64,000 bases of DNA from JAOPZW01 sp963707695 (GTDB lineage Bacteria; Actinomycetota; Thermoleophilia; Solirubrobacterales; Solirubrobacteraceae): NCBI GenBank assembly GCA_963707695.1, contig CAVPQY010000004.1, positions 62,001 to 126,000 on the forward strand, given 5' to 3'. Numbering within the stretch: position 1 is the first letter of the stretch; the number at the start of each line of letters is the position of its first letter. The notes below the pieces were generated by a model. It saw nothing but the letters and a program-made list of their open reading frames with translations, was not told where the DNA came from and made no database searches. Positions 17,254-26,298 of this stretch are shown here, piece by piece. Made by a program: the position numbers and the translations under genes.

Positions 17254-17637
17254 ATGCTCGCGGATCTCGCCCTGCTCTTCATGCGGCTCCTGGTCGGCGC
17301 CGTCTTCGTCACCAGCGGATGGAGCCATGCCAAGGATCCGGTCACCCGGGGCAAGAGCATCGGGCAGAGTCCGGGGTTCACCCGCTTTCTCGGCATTGCC
17401 GAGGTGGCCGGCGGGCTGGGCGTGGCCTTCGGGGTGCTGCCCCGCTGCGCCGCACTCGGCCTGATCCTCATCATGCTGGGGGCCGTTCAGAAGAAGATCT
17501 TCGTCTGGAAGACCGGATTCTGGGGCGCGCACAACGACGGGTGGCACTACGAGCTGCTGTTCGTCGCGATGTGTCTCGTCATCGCGACGACGGGTCCCGG
17601 TCGATTCGCGCTCTGGGACTGGATGCCGCTGCACTGA
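17254..17637 (+). CDS. DoxX-family membrane protein
   Basis: A 127-residue protein with four hydrophobic helices. The start (LFMRLLVGAVFVTSGWSHA) and the following GFTRFLGIAEVAGGLGVAFG are typical of DoxX/TQO-small-subunit-like proteins, whose quinone-linked role is poorly defined in most bacteria. A good GGAGGAGA ribosome site lies just before the ATG. It follows the MHS gene by 27 nt and may be co-transcribed. The conserved WGAHNDGWHYELLF segment near residue 90 is usual for this subfamily. Confidence 0.82.
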   Translation: MLADLALLFMRLLVGAVFVTSGWSHAKDPVTRGKSIGQSPGFTRFLGIAEVAGGLGVAFGVLPRCAALGLILIMLGAVQKKIFVWKTGFWGAHNDGWHYELLFVAMCLVIATTGPGRFALWDWMPLH

Positions 17638-17674
17638 GCCTCGTGCCCACGGGGTGCGGCACTCGGGCCGCTGT

Positions 17675-19090
17675 CTAGCCGCTGGTGCCGGCCGCCGCCG
17701 TCTGGAATCCCTGCCGAGGGGTGCTGTGCCAGGTCTGGGGACGGCCGCGCCAGGTGATGAGCGCCACCAGCCGCCACCAGCTCTCCAGCTGCCGCAGGCC
17801 GAAGTTCTCCAGGACCGCCACGGCGGCCAGGCGCAGCAGCTGCCCCGGAGACCGGTAGCGGCGGAAGGAGCATTCCTCCAGCAGCAGCGTCACCAGTGAG
17901 AGACAGAGCCCGTAACCCACCGAGGCGGCAAGGAAGAGAAGAAAGGGCGCCCGCTCCAGCAGGCCGATCGCCCAGGCGAACGGCAGGACGACGAAGCCCG
18001 CCACTTCCATGATCGGCGCCAGATACTCGAACAGCATGAAGTACGGCATGGCGAGGAGTCCGATCCGGCCGTAGCGCGGGTTGGCCAGCATCGTCTGGCT
18101 GTGGGCCAGGGTCTCGCCCAAACCGCGCTGCCAGCGCTCCCGCTGGTGCCGAAGTCCAGTCACCGTCTCAGGACACTCGGTCCAGCACACCGGGTCCGGC
18201 ACGAACTCCACCCGGTACGGCCGCCGTCGGCTCCGCATGTGCCGATGCATCCGCACGATCAGATCCATGTCCTCGCCGATCGTATCGTGGCGAAAACCGC
18301 CGACCTCGACCAGCACGTCCTTCCGGAACACCCCGAACGCGCCGGACACGATCATCAGCGAACCGAGCTCGCCCCAGGCCACACGGCCGAACAGGAAGGC
18401 GCGCAGATACTCGAGCACCTGGGCCGTGCCGAGGAAGCTCCGGGGAAGCCCGGTGACGGTGACGGCACCATTCGACACCACGCAGCCGTTGGCGATCCGG
18501 ACGGTCCCACCGGCCGCCACCGTATCGGCCGATCGAGGAAGGACCGCGCTCATCAGTGCCGACATCGCATCGCGCTCGATCACGCTGTCGCCGTCGATCA
18601 CGCAGACCCAGGGCGCGGAGGCGAGATTGATCCCGGCGTTGATGGCGTCGGCCTTGCGCCCGTTGGCCTTGTCCAGCACCCAGAGCCCGGGATGGGTCCG
18701 GCTGCGATAGATCCCCAGGACCGGCTTGCTCCGGATCCGCTGCCAGTAGACCCGCGGCGCGCGCTCCAGCTCGAACGCGGTGCCCAGCTGCTCCAGGGTA
18801 TCGTCGGTCGAGCCGTCGTTCACGACCACGACCTCGAGCCGAGGGTACCTGAGCTCGAGCAGCGAGCGGACCGACACGGCGATGCCCTTCCCCTCGTTGT
18901 AAGCGGGCACGATGATCGAGATCGGCGGTGTGAGACCGGACTCGCGCATGTCGCGGTAGTCCTCCAGTGCGAGCGCGCGCATCCGCCGCCGCACCGCCAC
19001 GACCGCCAGCACCAGCTGGATCAGATAGATGGTGTTGATGACCACGAAGAAGCCGGTCACCAGCAGCCAGAAGGCGCGGAGCTCGCTCAT
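17675..19090 (-). CDS. Processive family 2 glycosyltransferase (cellulose synthase-like)
   Basis: A 471-residue membrane enzyme. An N-terminal helix (about 5-30) is followed by a GT-A domain with SIIVPAYNEGKGI, VVVVNDGSTDDT, the DxD-type VIDGDSV near residue 165 and the QxxRW motif as QRERW near 310. The C-terminal third has three or four hydrophobic helices. This layout matches PgaC/hyaluronan-synthase-like enzymes, which polymerise and translocate a glycan across the inner membrane. The start overlaps the stop of the HEAT-repeat gene (ATGA), and a TPR/beta-barrel gene precedes that one. I infer an exopolysaccharide synthesis and export operon; the sugar is unknown. Confidence 0.9.
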   Translation of the reverse strand: MSELRAFWLLVTGFFVVINTIYLIQLVLAVVAVRRRMRALALEDYRDMRESGLTPPISIIVPAYNEGKGIAVSVRSLLELRYPRLEVVVVNDGSTDDTLEQLGTAFELERAPRVYWQRIRSKPVLGIYRSRTHPGLWVLDKANGRKADAINAGINLASAPWVCVIDGDSVIERDAMSALMSAVLPRSADTVAAGGTVRIANGCVVSNGAVTVTGLPRSFLGTAQVLEYLRAFLFGRVAWGELGSLMIVSGAFGVFRKDVLVEVGGFRHDTIGEDMDLIVRMHRHMRSRRRPYRVEFVPDPVCWTECPETVTGLRHQRERWQRGLGETLAHSQTMLANPRYGRIGLLAMPYFMLFEYLAPIMEVAGFVVLPFAWAIGLLERAPFLLFLAASVGYGLCLSLVTLLLEECSFRRYRSPGQLLRLAAVAVLENFGLRQLESWWRLVALITWRGRPQTWHSTPRQGFQTAAAGTSG

Positions 19091-20149
19091 GCGGCCCGCT
19101 CCGGCGCGCCGAGCCAGAGCGCCTGCGCCGCCATGTCGCGCACGAAGGGGTTCGAGTGCTCCCGGGCCCGGGTCAGGGCCTCGAGCCCGGCGGGGCCGAG
19201 AGCGAGCAACGCGCCGGCCACATGGTGGCGGACCCAGTAGGCCGGGTCGCCCATGGCACGCTCCAGGCGGGGCACCGCGACGGGGTCGCCGAGACGGCCG
19301 ATGGAGGCGGCGGCGAGGGCGCGCACCGGCCATTCGGGATCATCCATGGCCGCGAGGCAGATGGTGACCGAGTCGGCATCCGGCCCGATCGAGCCGAGTG
19401 TGCGCAGCGCTTCGACCCGCACCTCGGGGTCGTGATGGAGGGCGAGCCGGCGCACCCGGTCGGGGTCTGCGACGCCGCCCAGGCGGCCGCTCACCTGGAG
19501 CAGAGGCCTTGAGCGTCTCGGGCGAGCTGGCCGACGCCAGCAAGGCCCCGAGTGCCGGGATCGCCCCGGGGCCGAGCCGCACCAGCCGCATGGTGGTGAG
19601 GAGATTGCCCCAATCGCCGGTGGCATCGATGGCGCGGACCATATCGACCACTGCCTCGACGGCGCGGAGGTCGGCCAGGGCGCCGATCGCCTCTCGTCGA
19701 ACGACGGGCTCCCGGTCGCGGAGCCGCGCGATCAGCTGGCGTACCGCATCGGCTCCGCCCAGCCGTCCGAGCAGGCGGCAAGCCTCGGCGCGACGGGCTG
19801 GGGATCGGTGGCTGAGGCCGGCCGTCACCGGCTCCAGGACGCCCGCGTGCCGAAGGCCCGCTCGTGCGGCGCCCTCTCGCTTGCGCTCGAGCGACGGAAG
19901 CGCGCGGGCCCAGTAGGTCAGCATCACTCGTTGCTCCGCGTCCGAGAGCCTCGACCAGGGCACGAGACCGCGGGGGGTATGCCGTGCGTCGGCCCACGCC
20001 GCCAGCATGAGATTCGCCTGCCTCTCGAGGACGGAACGGCGCGCGTCACGGCAGGCGTGCAGCCGGTTCACCAGCAGCAGCGCCACCAGGAGCAGCCCCG
20101 CGAGACCGAACACCGCTGCGGGGAGCGCGACCTCGGGTGCGATCACCAT
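19087..20149 (-). CDS. HEAT-repeat membrane-anchored protein, +1 frameshift near 19504
   Basis: About 353 residues after correction. Residues 9-29 form one transmembrane helix (PAAVFGLAGLLLVALLLVNR), followed by a basic linker and then at least six HEAT/PBS-lyase-type repeats with units such as RAEACRLLGRLGGADAV and REAIGALADLRAVEAV. The frame breaks after SSPETLKA. Deleting one base restores LLQVSGRLGGVADPDRV and the remaining repeats. The ATG at 20149 overlaps the upstream gene stop by 7 nt, and its own stop overlaps the GT2 start. HEAT solenoids bind proteins, so a scaffold between barrel and synthase is plausible. I know no characterised homologue. Confidence 0.8.
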
Positions 20150-21168
20150 CGTTGCACCAGGCCAACCGACCAGGAGTCCTGGCGCTGCCCGGTGGACCGA
20201 TCCTGCCGGGCGTAGACCAGCTCGAGACCGAGTCGCGGGTCGATGTAGTGGCGCCAGGCAACGCCCACGGTCCGGGCATCGAACGAGCCCACGAGCTCGC
20301 GCGAGGGGCCCGCGAACGACTCGCCGCCGAGGCCACCGAAGAGGCGCACCAGGTTGGCCGGGCCATAGAGCCAGCCCAGGGTGAACGAGCCGCCGTGATT
20401 CCCTACCGCGGGCCCGCCGGCCGAGAAGGAGGTACTGGCATAGCGATACCGCGCCGCGGCGAGCCAGTGCCGTCCGAGATAGAGCTCCGCGTCGGGGCCG
20501 ACCTGGTGGACGTTGGCGTCGAGATAGTCGAAGAAGGCGTAGTCGGCGCCGAGCACGAGGCGGCCGAGGGTGCCACCGACACCGACACCATAGGTACCGC
20601 GGGGGAGGATCTCCGCCTGCGGCGCCGCCAGGGCGCGGCCACGAAGCTCGAAGTGCGGCGTGGCCCGGAAGGCCATCTCTCCGCCGGCCCGGCTCTCGGT
20701 CCGGGCGAACTTGTCCTGTACCGTCAGCGCCCCGCGCCAATGGAGGCGGCCCGAGCGGTCACCGATCGTCAGCGTGGCGCCGTGCGTCGAAGGCTGGCCG
20801 TCCACGTGCTCGCCGTAGTACTCGATCCCCGCCTCCGACGGGGCGGCCGTCGGGCTGCTCCGCCACCGCCGAACGTCGGCAAGGGCGAGGCGGCTGTCCT
20901 CGTCGTCGGGCTGTTCCTGGAGCAGTTGGACGAATCCCGCCTCCGCGTCGGCGAGCCGCCCGGTCCAGCTCTCGAGCTTGGCGACCCAGAAGCGGTCTTC
21001 CCGAGTACCGCCTTCGCTGGAAGCGACTGCCTGGTACGCGGCCAACGCCTCAGGGAAGCGCTCCTCCCGGCGGAGCCGCTCGGCCTGAGCCCGGCGCGCG
21101 GACAGCGTGGAGTCGGAGGTCTGTGCCCGAGCGGGAGCGGGCGACGCCAGCAGGCACAGCGCGGCCAC
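20143..21168 (-). CDS. TPR plus YaiO-like outer-membrane beta-barrel protein
   Basis: A 341-residue exported protein. A signal-like segment (ending PARAQ) precedes two TPR-like helical pairs (RRAQAERLRREERFPEALAA, then ADAEAGFVQLLQEQPDDEDS). After about residue 105 comes a run of alternating amphipathic strands ending in aromatic QRW, typical of a YaiO-family barrel. The only usable start is GTG 21168, which gives a signal without basic residues, so the true start may be hidden by another indel. TPR plus barrel echoes PgaA, the poly-GlcNAc exporter, in miniature. It is the first gene of the YaiO/HEAT/GT2 operon, so glycan passage across the outer membrane is the inferred role. Confidence 0.8.
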   Translation of the reverse strand: MAALCLLASPAPARAQTSDSTLSARRAQAERLRREERFPEALAAYQAVASSEGGTREDRFWVAKLESWTGRLADAEAGFVQLLQEQPDDEDSRLALADVRRWRSSPTAAPSEAGIEYYGEHVDGQPSTHGATLTIGDRSGRLHWRGALTVQDKFARTESRAGGEMAFRATPHFELRGRALAAPQAEILPRGTYGVGVGGTLGRLVLGADYAFFDYLDANVHQVGPDAELYLGRHWLAAARYRYASTSFSAGGPAVGNHGGSFTLGWLYGPANLVRLFGGLGGESFAGPSRELVGSFDARTVGVAWRHYIDPRLGLELVYARQDRSTGQRQDSWSVGLVQRW

Positions 21169-21418
21169 GGCCGCCGAGATGGCGGCCCTGGAGGGGCGAA
21201 CGAGGGCCGGCTCGCGCAGGACCAGGGGAAGCGTATGACCTCCTCGCCGGCAGGCTGGGGCCGGACCGGGGAGAGGAGTGCAAGGCGGGTGCCCCGTCTA
21301 TGTCGTTATGTCACACTGAAATACAGCGGCGGAGGCGACCCGGACCGAAGATGTCGCAAGAGATTGCGGTGTTTTGCTGCGGGGGTGGCAGGCACCGGAA
21401 CAGGGTATCATCCCTCCC

Positions 21419-22417
21419 ATGACTGCTCCCGTCGACCCCGAGCGCCGGTCCAACCGCCGCTACCGCTTCCTCCTCGGCACCGCCGCGCTGGTCATCATTG
21501 CGGCCGGAATTCGCGAGGCGGCCGGGGTGCTCAACAGCATTCTCCTCGCGATGCTGCTCACCGTCACGGTCGTGCCGGCCTTCGACGCGCTGCGGCGCCG
21601 GGGCGTGTCGAAGCCGCTGGCGGTCGTCGTCACCACTCTGCTGCTCGCCGGCGTGCTGGTCGGGATGCTCGGCATCCTCGGGCTCTCGGGCACGCGGCTG
21701 CTGCAGGCGCTCCCGCACTACCAGGATCGCGCGGAGTCGCTGCGCCATTCGCTCGAGGGGATGCTGGCCGAGCGCGGGATCGAGCCGGAGCGCGTCATGT
21801 CGCTCGACCTGGTGGATCCCAACCGGCTGCTCGGGCTCGCGGCGGGGTTTCTTTCCGGTCTGGGCAAGGTGCTGAGCCAGGCGCTGCTGCTGATCCTGAT
21901 CGTGGCGTTCTTCCTGGCGGAGCGGGGGCTGTCGGATCAGAACTTCCGGCCCGACGGCACCGCGGGCCGGGTGGCGCGGGACGTTCGGCAGTATCTCCTG
22001 CTCACCGCGCTCACCGGCCTGGGCTTCTCGGTGCTGGTGTGGGTGGTGATGCTGGTGATGGGCACCGATCTCGCGCTGGTATGGGCGGTGCTCGCCTTCA
22101 TCATGAACTTCGTGCCCAACGTGGGGATCATTCTCTCGGTGATCCCGCCGGTCATTCTCACGCTGCTGGAGCTGGGGTGGCAGCGCGCGGTGATCATCCT
22201 GGCCGCGTTCCTGGTCCTCAATTTCGTGGTGGACAACGTGGTCAAGCCGCGGATGATGCAGCGGGGGCTGGACGTGCCGCCGATCATGGCGCTGCTCTCG
22301 CTGATGATCTGGGCCTACCTGCTGGGGCCGATCGGGACGCTGCTGGCGGTGCCCCTGACCATTGCCATCCGGCGGGTGGTGCAGGACGCGGATCTGGCGG
22401 TGCCGGGGCTGGGTTAG
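21419..22417 (+). CDS. AI-2E family transporter
   Basis: A 332-residue membrane protein with about seven hydrophobic helices in the arrangement of the AI-2E (PerM/TqsA) family. An N-terminal pair is followed by a soluble amphipathic stretch (about 95-140) and a C-terminal bundle with FIMNFVPNVGIILSVIPPV near 225 and LNFVVDNVVKPRMMQRGL near 262, both strongly conserved. Family members export small molecules or act as Na+/H+ antiporters; few handle AI-2 itself. The ATG at 21419 gives the usual short cytoplasmic N-terminus. It is monocistronic. Confidence 0.88.
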   Translation: MTAPVDPERRSNRRYRFLLGTAALVIIAAGIREAAGVLNSILLAMLLTVTVVPAFDALRRRGVSKPLAVVVTTLLLAGVLVGMLGILGLSGTRLLQALPHYQDRAESLRHSLEGMLAERGIEPERVMSLDLVDPNRLLGLAAGFLSGLGKVLSQALLLILIVAFFLAERGLSDQNFRPDGTAGRVARDVRQYLLLTALTGLGFSVLVWVVMLVMGTDLALVWAVLAFIMNFVPNVGIILSVIPPVILTLLELGWQRAVIILAAFLVLNFVVDNVVKPRMMQRGLDVPPIMALLSLMIWAYLLGPIGTLLAVPLTIAIRRVVQDADLAVPGLG

Positions 22418-22603
22418 TCGTCAGCGGAGCGAGTGGCTGATCAGCTTCCTGCCGATGCCACTGGCATCCGACTTGCCCCTCGCAGGGGCGCCCCCAAATA
22501 CCCCGGAATCCAACTCTCAGAAGTCCGGGCACTTACCACCCGCCGGCTCGGGGCCGGAGGGCGTCGTCGCGCCGCTCGCGCAACAGGAGTCGTCACACTT
22601 CTG

Positions 22604-23161
22604 ATGGGCCAGTCCTACAAGCAGTGCACCGAGTGCGGGGCCCGGGCCCTGAGCATCGCCACCCGATGCCCCCGGTGCCACCGGGAGTTCCCGGCGCCTG
22701 TTGAAGAGCCTGCGATGGCCCCGGTGCGCCGATTGGGGCGGATGCGGCTCCGGACGCCCGGCATCGCGGCCGGGCTGCTCGCCCTGGGTGCGGTACTGAC
22801 GGTGACCGACATGGGCGGGACAAGCGCGAGCAAGACCGAGCCCCGATCGACAGTCCGCGGATTCGAGCGACGCGCCGTCCGAGGTCGGGTTCGTCCACTC
22901 GGAGGCCGCGAAGGTGCCGGAGCCGCTCGCCGGCCGGGCGCGCCGACTCGAAGCGCGGGCGAGCTCCTGGTGGCGAAGTCGTGGACCCACGTGCGCAAGG
23001 CCAGAAGCCGGAGCGCCGATCTGGAGGCCGTGCTCACGCCAGGCGACACCGTCTACGCGGACTCGCTGGATCGCGGCTGGTACCGCGTGGCGCTCGAGGG
23101 TGAGGTGCTCGGGTACGCGCACGAGTCCATGCTGGTGCCGACCGCCCCCGGCCAACGCTGA
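22604..23161 (+). CDS. Zinc-ribbon / TM / SH3-like protein A
   Basis: A 185-residue protein. Residues 1-30 form a zinc ribbon (CTECG..ALSIATRCPRCHREF). One transmembrane helix lies near 50-68, and the C-terminal 60 residues form a bacterial SH3-like domain (KSWTHVRKARSRSADL..VLTPGDTVYAD..RGWYRVAL..GEVLGYAH). The same architecture recurs at 26299-26811. Third-position GC suggests the linker is really read in another frame between about 22850 and 22940 (SSDAPSEVGFVHSEAAK), so a compensated pair of indels is likely. AGGAG lies 15 nt before the ATG; a CTG at 22601 is an alternative start. The SH3 part would face the periplasm. Function unknown. Confidence 0.7.
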   Translation: MGQSYKQCTECGARALSIATRCPRCHREFPAPVEEPAMAPVRRLGRMRLRTPGIAAGLLALGAVLTVTDMGGTSASKTEPRSTVRGFERRAVRGRVRPLGGREGAGAARRPGAPTRSAGELLVAKSWTHVRKARSRSADLEAVLTPGDTVYADSLDRGWYRVALEGEVLGYAHESMLVPTAPGQR

Positions 23162-23162
23162 T

Positions 23163-24668
23163 CTGTCCTCGCTTCCTTCCTCAGCACCGGCCATAAGCCA
23201 GCCCGCGCCGCGGCGCGGCCGTCTCCTCCAGGTCCTCGGCGTCTCCTTCGGCGTCGCGGCGCTGGTCGGCAACACCATCCTGGTCGGCATCCTCCGCACT
23301 CCGGGTGAAGTCGCGGCCCGGCTTCCCTCGCCTGCCCTCTTCCTCGGACTCTGGCTCGTCGGCGGCTGCTACGCGCTGCTCGCGACGCTCTCGCTCGCCG
23401 AGCCGGGCGCGATGATCACGCGATCGGGCGGCCAGTACGTGATCGTGCGACGAGGCTTGGGCGAGTATCCCGGCTTCGTGGTGGGGTGGACCGACTGGAT
23501 CTCCGTCTGCGGCGCCATGTCGCTCGGCGCGATGGTGATCACCGAGTATCTCGAGCCGCTGGTGCCCGCGCTGTCGGGAAGGCGATCGGTCGCCGGCGTG
23601 CTCATCGTGCTCGCCTTCGGGCTGCTGCTCTGGCGCGGGATTCGGATCGGCGACCTCTCGCAGCAGATCCTGAGCGCGCTCAAGGCGGTGGCGTTCGGGG
23701 TGCTGATCGGGCTGTGCCTGCTGCTGCCGGCGCCGGCGCATGAGGCCGCCGCGGCCGCTGCGCTCCCGGCCGGGATGGCCATGGTCACCGCGGTGGTGCT
23801 CGGGCTGCAGTCGGTGATCTACACCTACGATGGCTGGAACGGCCCGCTCTACTTCGGCGAGGAGGTCCTGAACCCGGGCCGAGGGATTCCCCGGTCCATG
23901 GTCCTGGGCGTCCTCGTGGTCATCGCGATCTATCTCCTGCTCAACGTCGCCTTCGTCCGCGTCCTCGGCATCGCGCGCATGGCCGGCGATCCGTTCGTCG
24001 CCGCGTCGGCGGGAAAGGCGCTGTTCGGCCCCCGGGGCGATCTCGTCATCCGGCTCCTGGTGGTGGTCTCCATCCTGAGCGCGATCAACGCCTGCGCGCT
24101 GATGGGTCCGCGCGTGCTGCTGGCGATGAGCCGGGACGGCCTGCTCCATCCCGCGTTCGAGACGGTGAGTCCCGCGGGAACGCCCACCGTCGCCCACTGG
24201 GCCACGATCGGGGTGGTGAGCGGGTTCATCCTGACCGGCACCTTCGACACGGTGCTGGCCCTCTGCGCCTTCTTCTATGTGGTGGGATACCTGCTCTCGT
24301 TCCTCAGCGTGTTCGCGCTCCGGCGGAAGGAGCCGGATACCCCGCGGCCGTTCCGGGTGCCCGGGTTCCCCGTCACCACGGCGGTGGTGGCGATCGGCTC
24401 GGCGGCGTTCCTGGTCGGTGCGCTGGTGCTGGACTGGGGGAACAGCTGGAAGTCGCTCGTGCTGCTGGCGGTGAGCGCGCCGGTGTATTGGTGGGTCGCA
24501 CGGGCGCACGAGGCGCATGGGCGCCGGGTAGCGGATCAGATCAGGGCGAACTTCACCGCGCCGTTGACCGTGCTCCGGATGGCGCCGATCGCGGCGTTGA
24601 GCGCGTTCTCCACCGCGATGATGCCGAGCCCCTCGATGGTCAGGAACACCACCCGGGTGGTGTTCTGA
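23163..24668 (+). CDS. APC-superfamily amino acid permease, both ends uncertain
   Basis: About 500 codons with twelve hydrophobic helices. The core is clear: LLQVLGVSFGVAALVGNTI at the start, RSGGQYVIVRRGLGEYPGF, IYTYDGWNGPLYFGEEV near 220 and ALMGPRVLLAMSRDG near 320 are landmarks of the APC amino acid/polyamine antiporter family. No ATG, GTG or TTG lies in frame after the preceding gene, so I mark the CTG at 23163; a GTG at 23100 or a hidden indel are alternatives. The last 45 codons overlap the opposite-strand gene at 24536-24868 and read atypically, so the real stop is probably near 24530. It imports or exchanges an amino acid. Confidence 0.8.
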   Translation: MSSLPSSAPAISQPAPRRGRLLQVLGVSFGVAALVGNTILVGILRTPGEVAARLPSPALFLGLWLVGGCYALLATLSLAEPGAMITRSGGQYVIVRRGLGEYPGFVVGWTDWISVCGAMSLGAMVITEYLEPLVPALSGRRSVAGVLIVLAFGLLLWRGIRIGDLSQQILSALKAVAFGVLIGLCLLLPAPAHEAAAAAALPAGMAMVTAVVLGLQSVIYTYDGWNGPLYFGEEVLNPGRGIPRSMVLGVLVVIAIYLLLNVAFVRVLGIARMAGDPFVAASAGKALFGPRGDLVIRLLVVVSILSAINACALMGPRVLLAMSRDGLLHPAFETVSPAGTPTVAHWATIGVVSGFILTGTFDTVLALCAFFYVVGYLLSFLSVFALRRKEPDTPRPFRVPGFPVTTAVVAIGSAAFLVGALVLDWGNSWKSLVLLAVSAPVYWWVARAHEAHGRRVADQIRANFTAPLTVLRMAPIAALSAFSTAMMPSPSMVRNTTRVVF

Positions 24669-24868
24669 TGGATGGCGACCAGTGACTTGGCCTGCTGTTT
24701 GGTCACCTTGTCCGTCGCCACCAGCTTCGCGATGTCCACCAGGCTCCGGGCCAGCCGCTGCAGCTCCGGCCGGGCGAAATCCTTGGCCTTGGAGTAATCC
24801 TTCCCCAGTGACGCCTTAACCGCCTTGATCATGTCGCTCACCATGTCAGCGACCGAGAGCTCAGCCAT
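24536..24868 (-). CDS. Small helical protein, unknown function
   Basis: A 110-residue protein predicted to be mostly helical, with an N-terminal amphipathic part (VSDMIKAVKASLGKDYSKAK) and a weakly hydrophobic C-terminal helix (TIEGLGIIAVENALNAAIGA). A strong GGGGGAGG ribosome site precedes the ATG. Codon use is typical of neighbours. It follows the lipoprotein gene by 18 nt on the same strand and is probably in its operon. Its 3' half is antisense to the permease end. I do not recognise the family; a membrane-associated or periplasm-free cytoplasmic role are both possible. Confidence 0.7.
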   Translation of the reverse strand: MAELSVADMVSDMIKAVKASLGKDYSKAKDFARPELQRLARSLVDIAKLVATDKVTKQQAKSLVAIHQNTTRVVFLTIEGLGIIAVENALNAAIGAIRSTVNGAVKFALI

Positions 24869-24886
24869 ACGTCCTCCCCCTAGGGT

Positions 24887-25363
24887 CTACTTAGTGGCGG
24901 GCTCTTCGCCTCGTTTCTTGGCCATTTCCAGCGCGATGATGGCACCCCACGCCTGGTTGAACAGATCGCGGAAGGTCGGCACCGCTTCGGCCGAGATCGG
25001 CGCGTCCTTGTGCGCCTTCCGCAGCTCCTCCAGACTGTTGCCCATCAGGTCCAGCTGCTGCACGGTGATCGAGTTCTTGGGCTGTGCCAGCGCGCGCACT
25101 TTCACCGCGCGAATCCCCACCGCGTAGTCCGAGTAGAAGTCCCGGTTCGCCTCGTACGACGCTTCGGGCGTCCCCTCCCTGTCGGCCAGCATGGTGAGGA
25201 AGGCGTCCATTCGCTGCTGCAGCTCGCTCGACGAGTGGTCGATCTGCTCGTCGTACGCCGAGATCAGGGTGACCCGGCTGCACCCGGCGAGGGGAAGGAC
25301 GAGCAGCGGCGCCAGCATCAGAGCGGCGCAGAGACGGAGCCGGGAGAAGGGTGACGCGGTCAT
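24887..25363 (-). CDS. Small lipoprotein, helical
   Basis: About 158 residues from the ATG at 25363; an upstream ATG at 25396 adds 11 residues. The signal (RLCAALMLAPLLVLPLAGC) ends in a clear lipobox, LAGC. The mature part is helix-rich with SAYDEQIDHSSSELQQRMD and conserved-looking aromatic residues (ANRDFYSDYAVG) and contains no catalytic motif I know. It is the first gene of a pair with the 110-residue protein. Location should be the periplasmic face of a membrane. Function unknown. Confidence 0.75.
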   Translation of the reverse strand: MTASPFSRLRLCAALMLAPLLVLPLAGCSRVTLISAYDEQIDHSSSELQQRMDAFLTMLADREGTPEASYEANRDFYSDYAVGIRAVKVRALAQPKNSITVQQLDLMGNSLEELRKAHKDAPISAEAVPTFRDLFNQAWGAIIALEMAKKRGEEPATK

Positions 25364-25506
25364 GGGCCGGACCCGGTGTTGTGGCAGAGTGGACATGCTC
25401 GGTGCACCTAGGAAAGTACAGCGTGCACCGGTTCACAAGGCCCGGAACGCGACACCAAGGCGCTGAATTGCGACACCTCGACTGGTGGGCCGAAGGAACC
25501 TGAGCG

Positions 25507-26172
25507 TCAGCGGGGTGGGATACTCAGGCTCGCGCCCAGGACCGCGTGCATCCGCGCGTCGGCACGGAGGCAGACGCCGTTGACCGAGCCGTGCGGGATC
25601 TGCACCTGGGACGTAGGCACGGCGACCGCGAGGTCGGGGCGCACCAGCGAGTCGAGGCGGGCACGCGGTGCCACGGGGTTGCCGCCGCGGCGGAGATGCA
25701 GGACGGCGGTGGTCCCTGCCGGCAGGACAGTGGCGCCGCTCGCCCGCACCGGAGACGCCAGCCGGGCGGTGAACCGGCGCTGACCGTCCTCCGGTGCGCA
25801 GGTGCGGGCCGGAACGGTGAGCTCGAGCACGGTGCCCTTCGCGAGCCGGGTGCCGGCGGGCGTGGTCGCCGTCGGCGGCTCGGCAGGCGTGGTTGCTGGC
25901 GGCGACGACGGCGCCCGAACGGCCCCCGGTGGAGGCTCGACCACGGCGGGTCCCGGCTCAGGACCCCGGCCGGCGGCCGTGGTGTCCTGGGCGGTATTAT
26001 CGCTCGGCGTGGGACTGATCCCCACCACCGCGGAGGGAGGCGGCTCCCGGCGGAACACCCCAAGCTGATTGAGCCCGGCAAGCAGGCCGCTCACCGCGGC
26101 GATGAAGCCGGTCGCGGCGGTGAGCACACCGGGGATCGATTTGTGCCAGGGCGGCTTGGGGTCGTCCGTCAC
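25507..26172 (-). CDS. Single-TM protein with Pro/Thr-rich linker, unknown function
   Basis: 221 residues from a GTG start preceded by AAGAGGA. It begins DDPKPPWHKSIPGVLTAATG and continues into one transmembrane helix (about 14-36). A Pro/Ala/Thr-rich linker (45-110) then leads to a C-terminal beta-rich domain with two cysteines (PARTCAPEDGQRRF and VNGVCLRAD) that might form a disulfide outside the membrane. No known catalytic motif is seen. It is divergent from the second zinc-ribbon/SH3 gene, 126 nt apart, so a shared control region is possible. Confidence 0.7.
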   Translation of the reverse strand: MTDDPKPPWHKSIPGVLTAATGFIAAVSGLLAGLNQLGVFRREPPPSAVVGISPTPSDNTAQDTTAAGRGPEPGPAVVEPPPGAVRAPSSPPATTPAEPPTATTPAGTRLAKGTVLELTVPARTCAPEDGQRRFTARLASPVRASGATVLPAGTTAVLHLRRGGNPVAPRARLDSLVRPDLAVAVPTSQVQIPHGSVNGVCLRADARMHAVLGASLSIPPR

Positions 26173-26298
26173 GAATCCTCTTCTTCGAGTGGATGCCTCC
26201 CAACCGAGCCTCGGGCCGGAGGTCGGGCTGTGACCGGGGCACGCCGGGAAAGATACGCCCCGCTGGCCGTCGGGTGTCGGCTTCCCCATGTTTCACCT

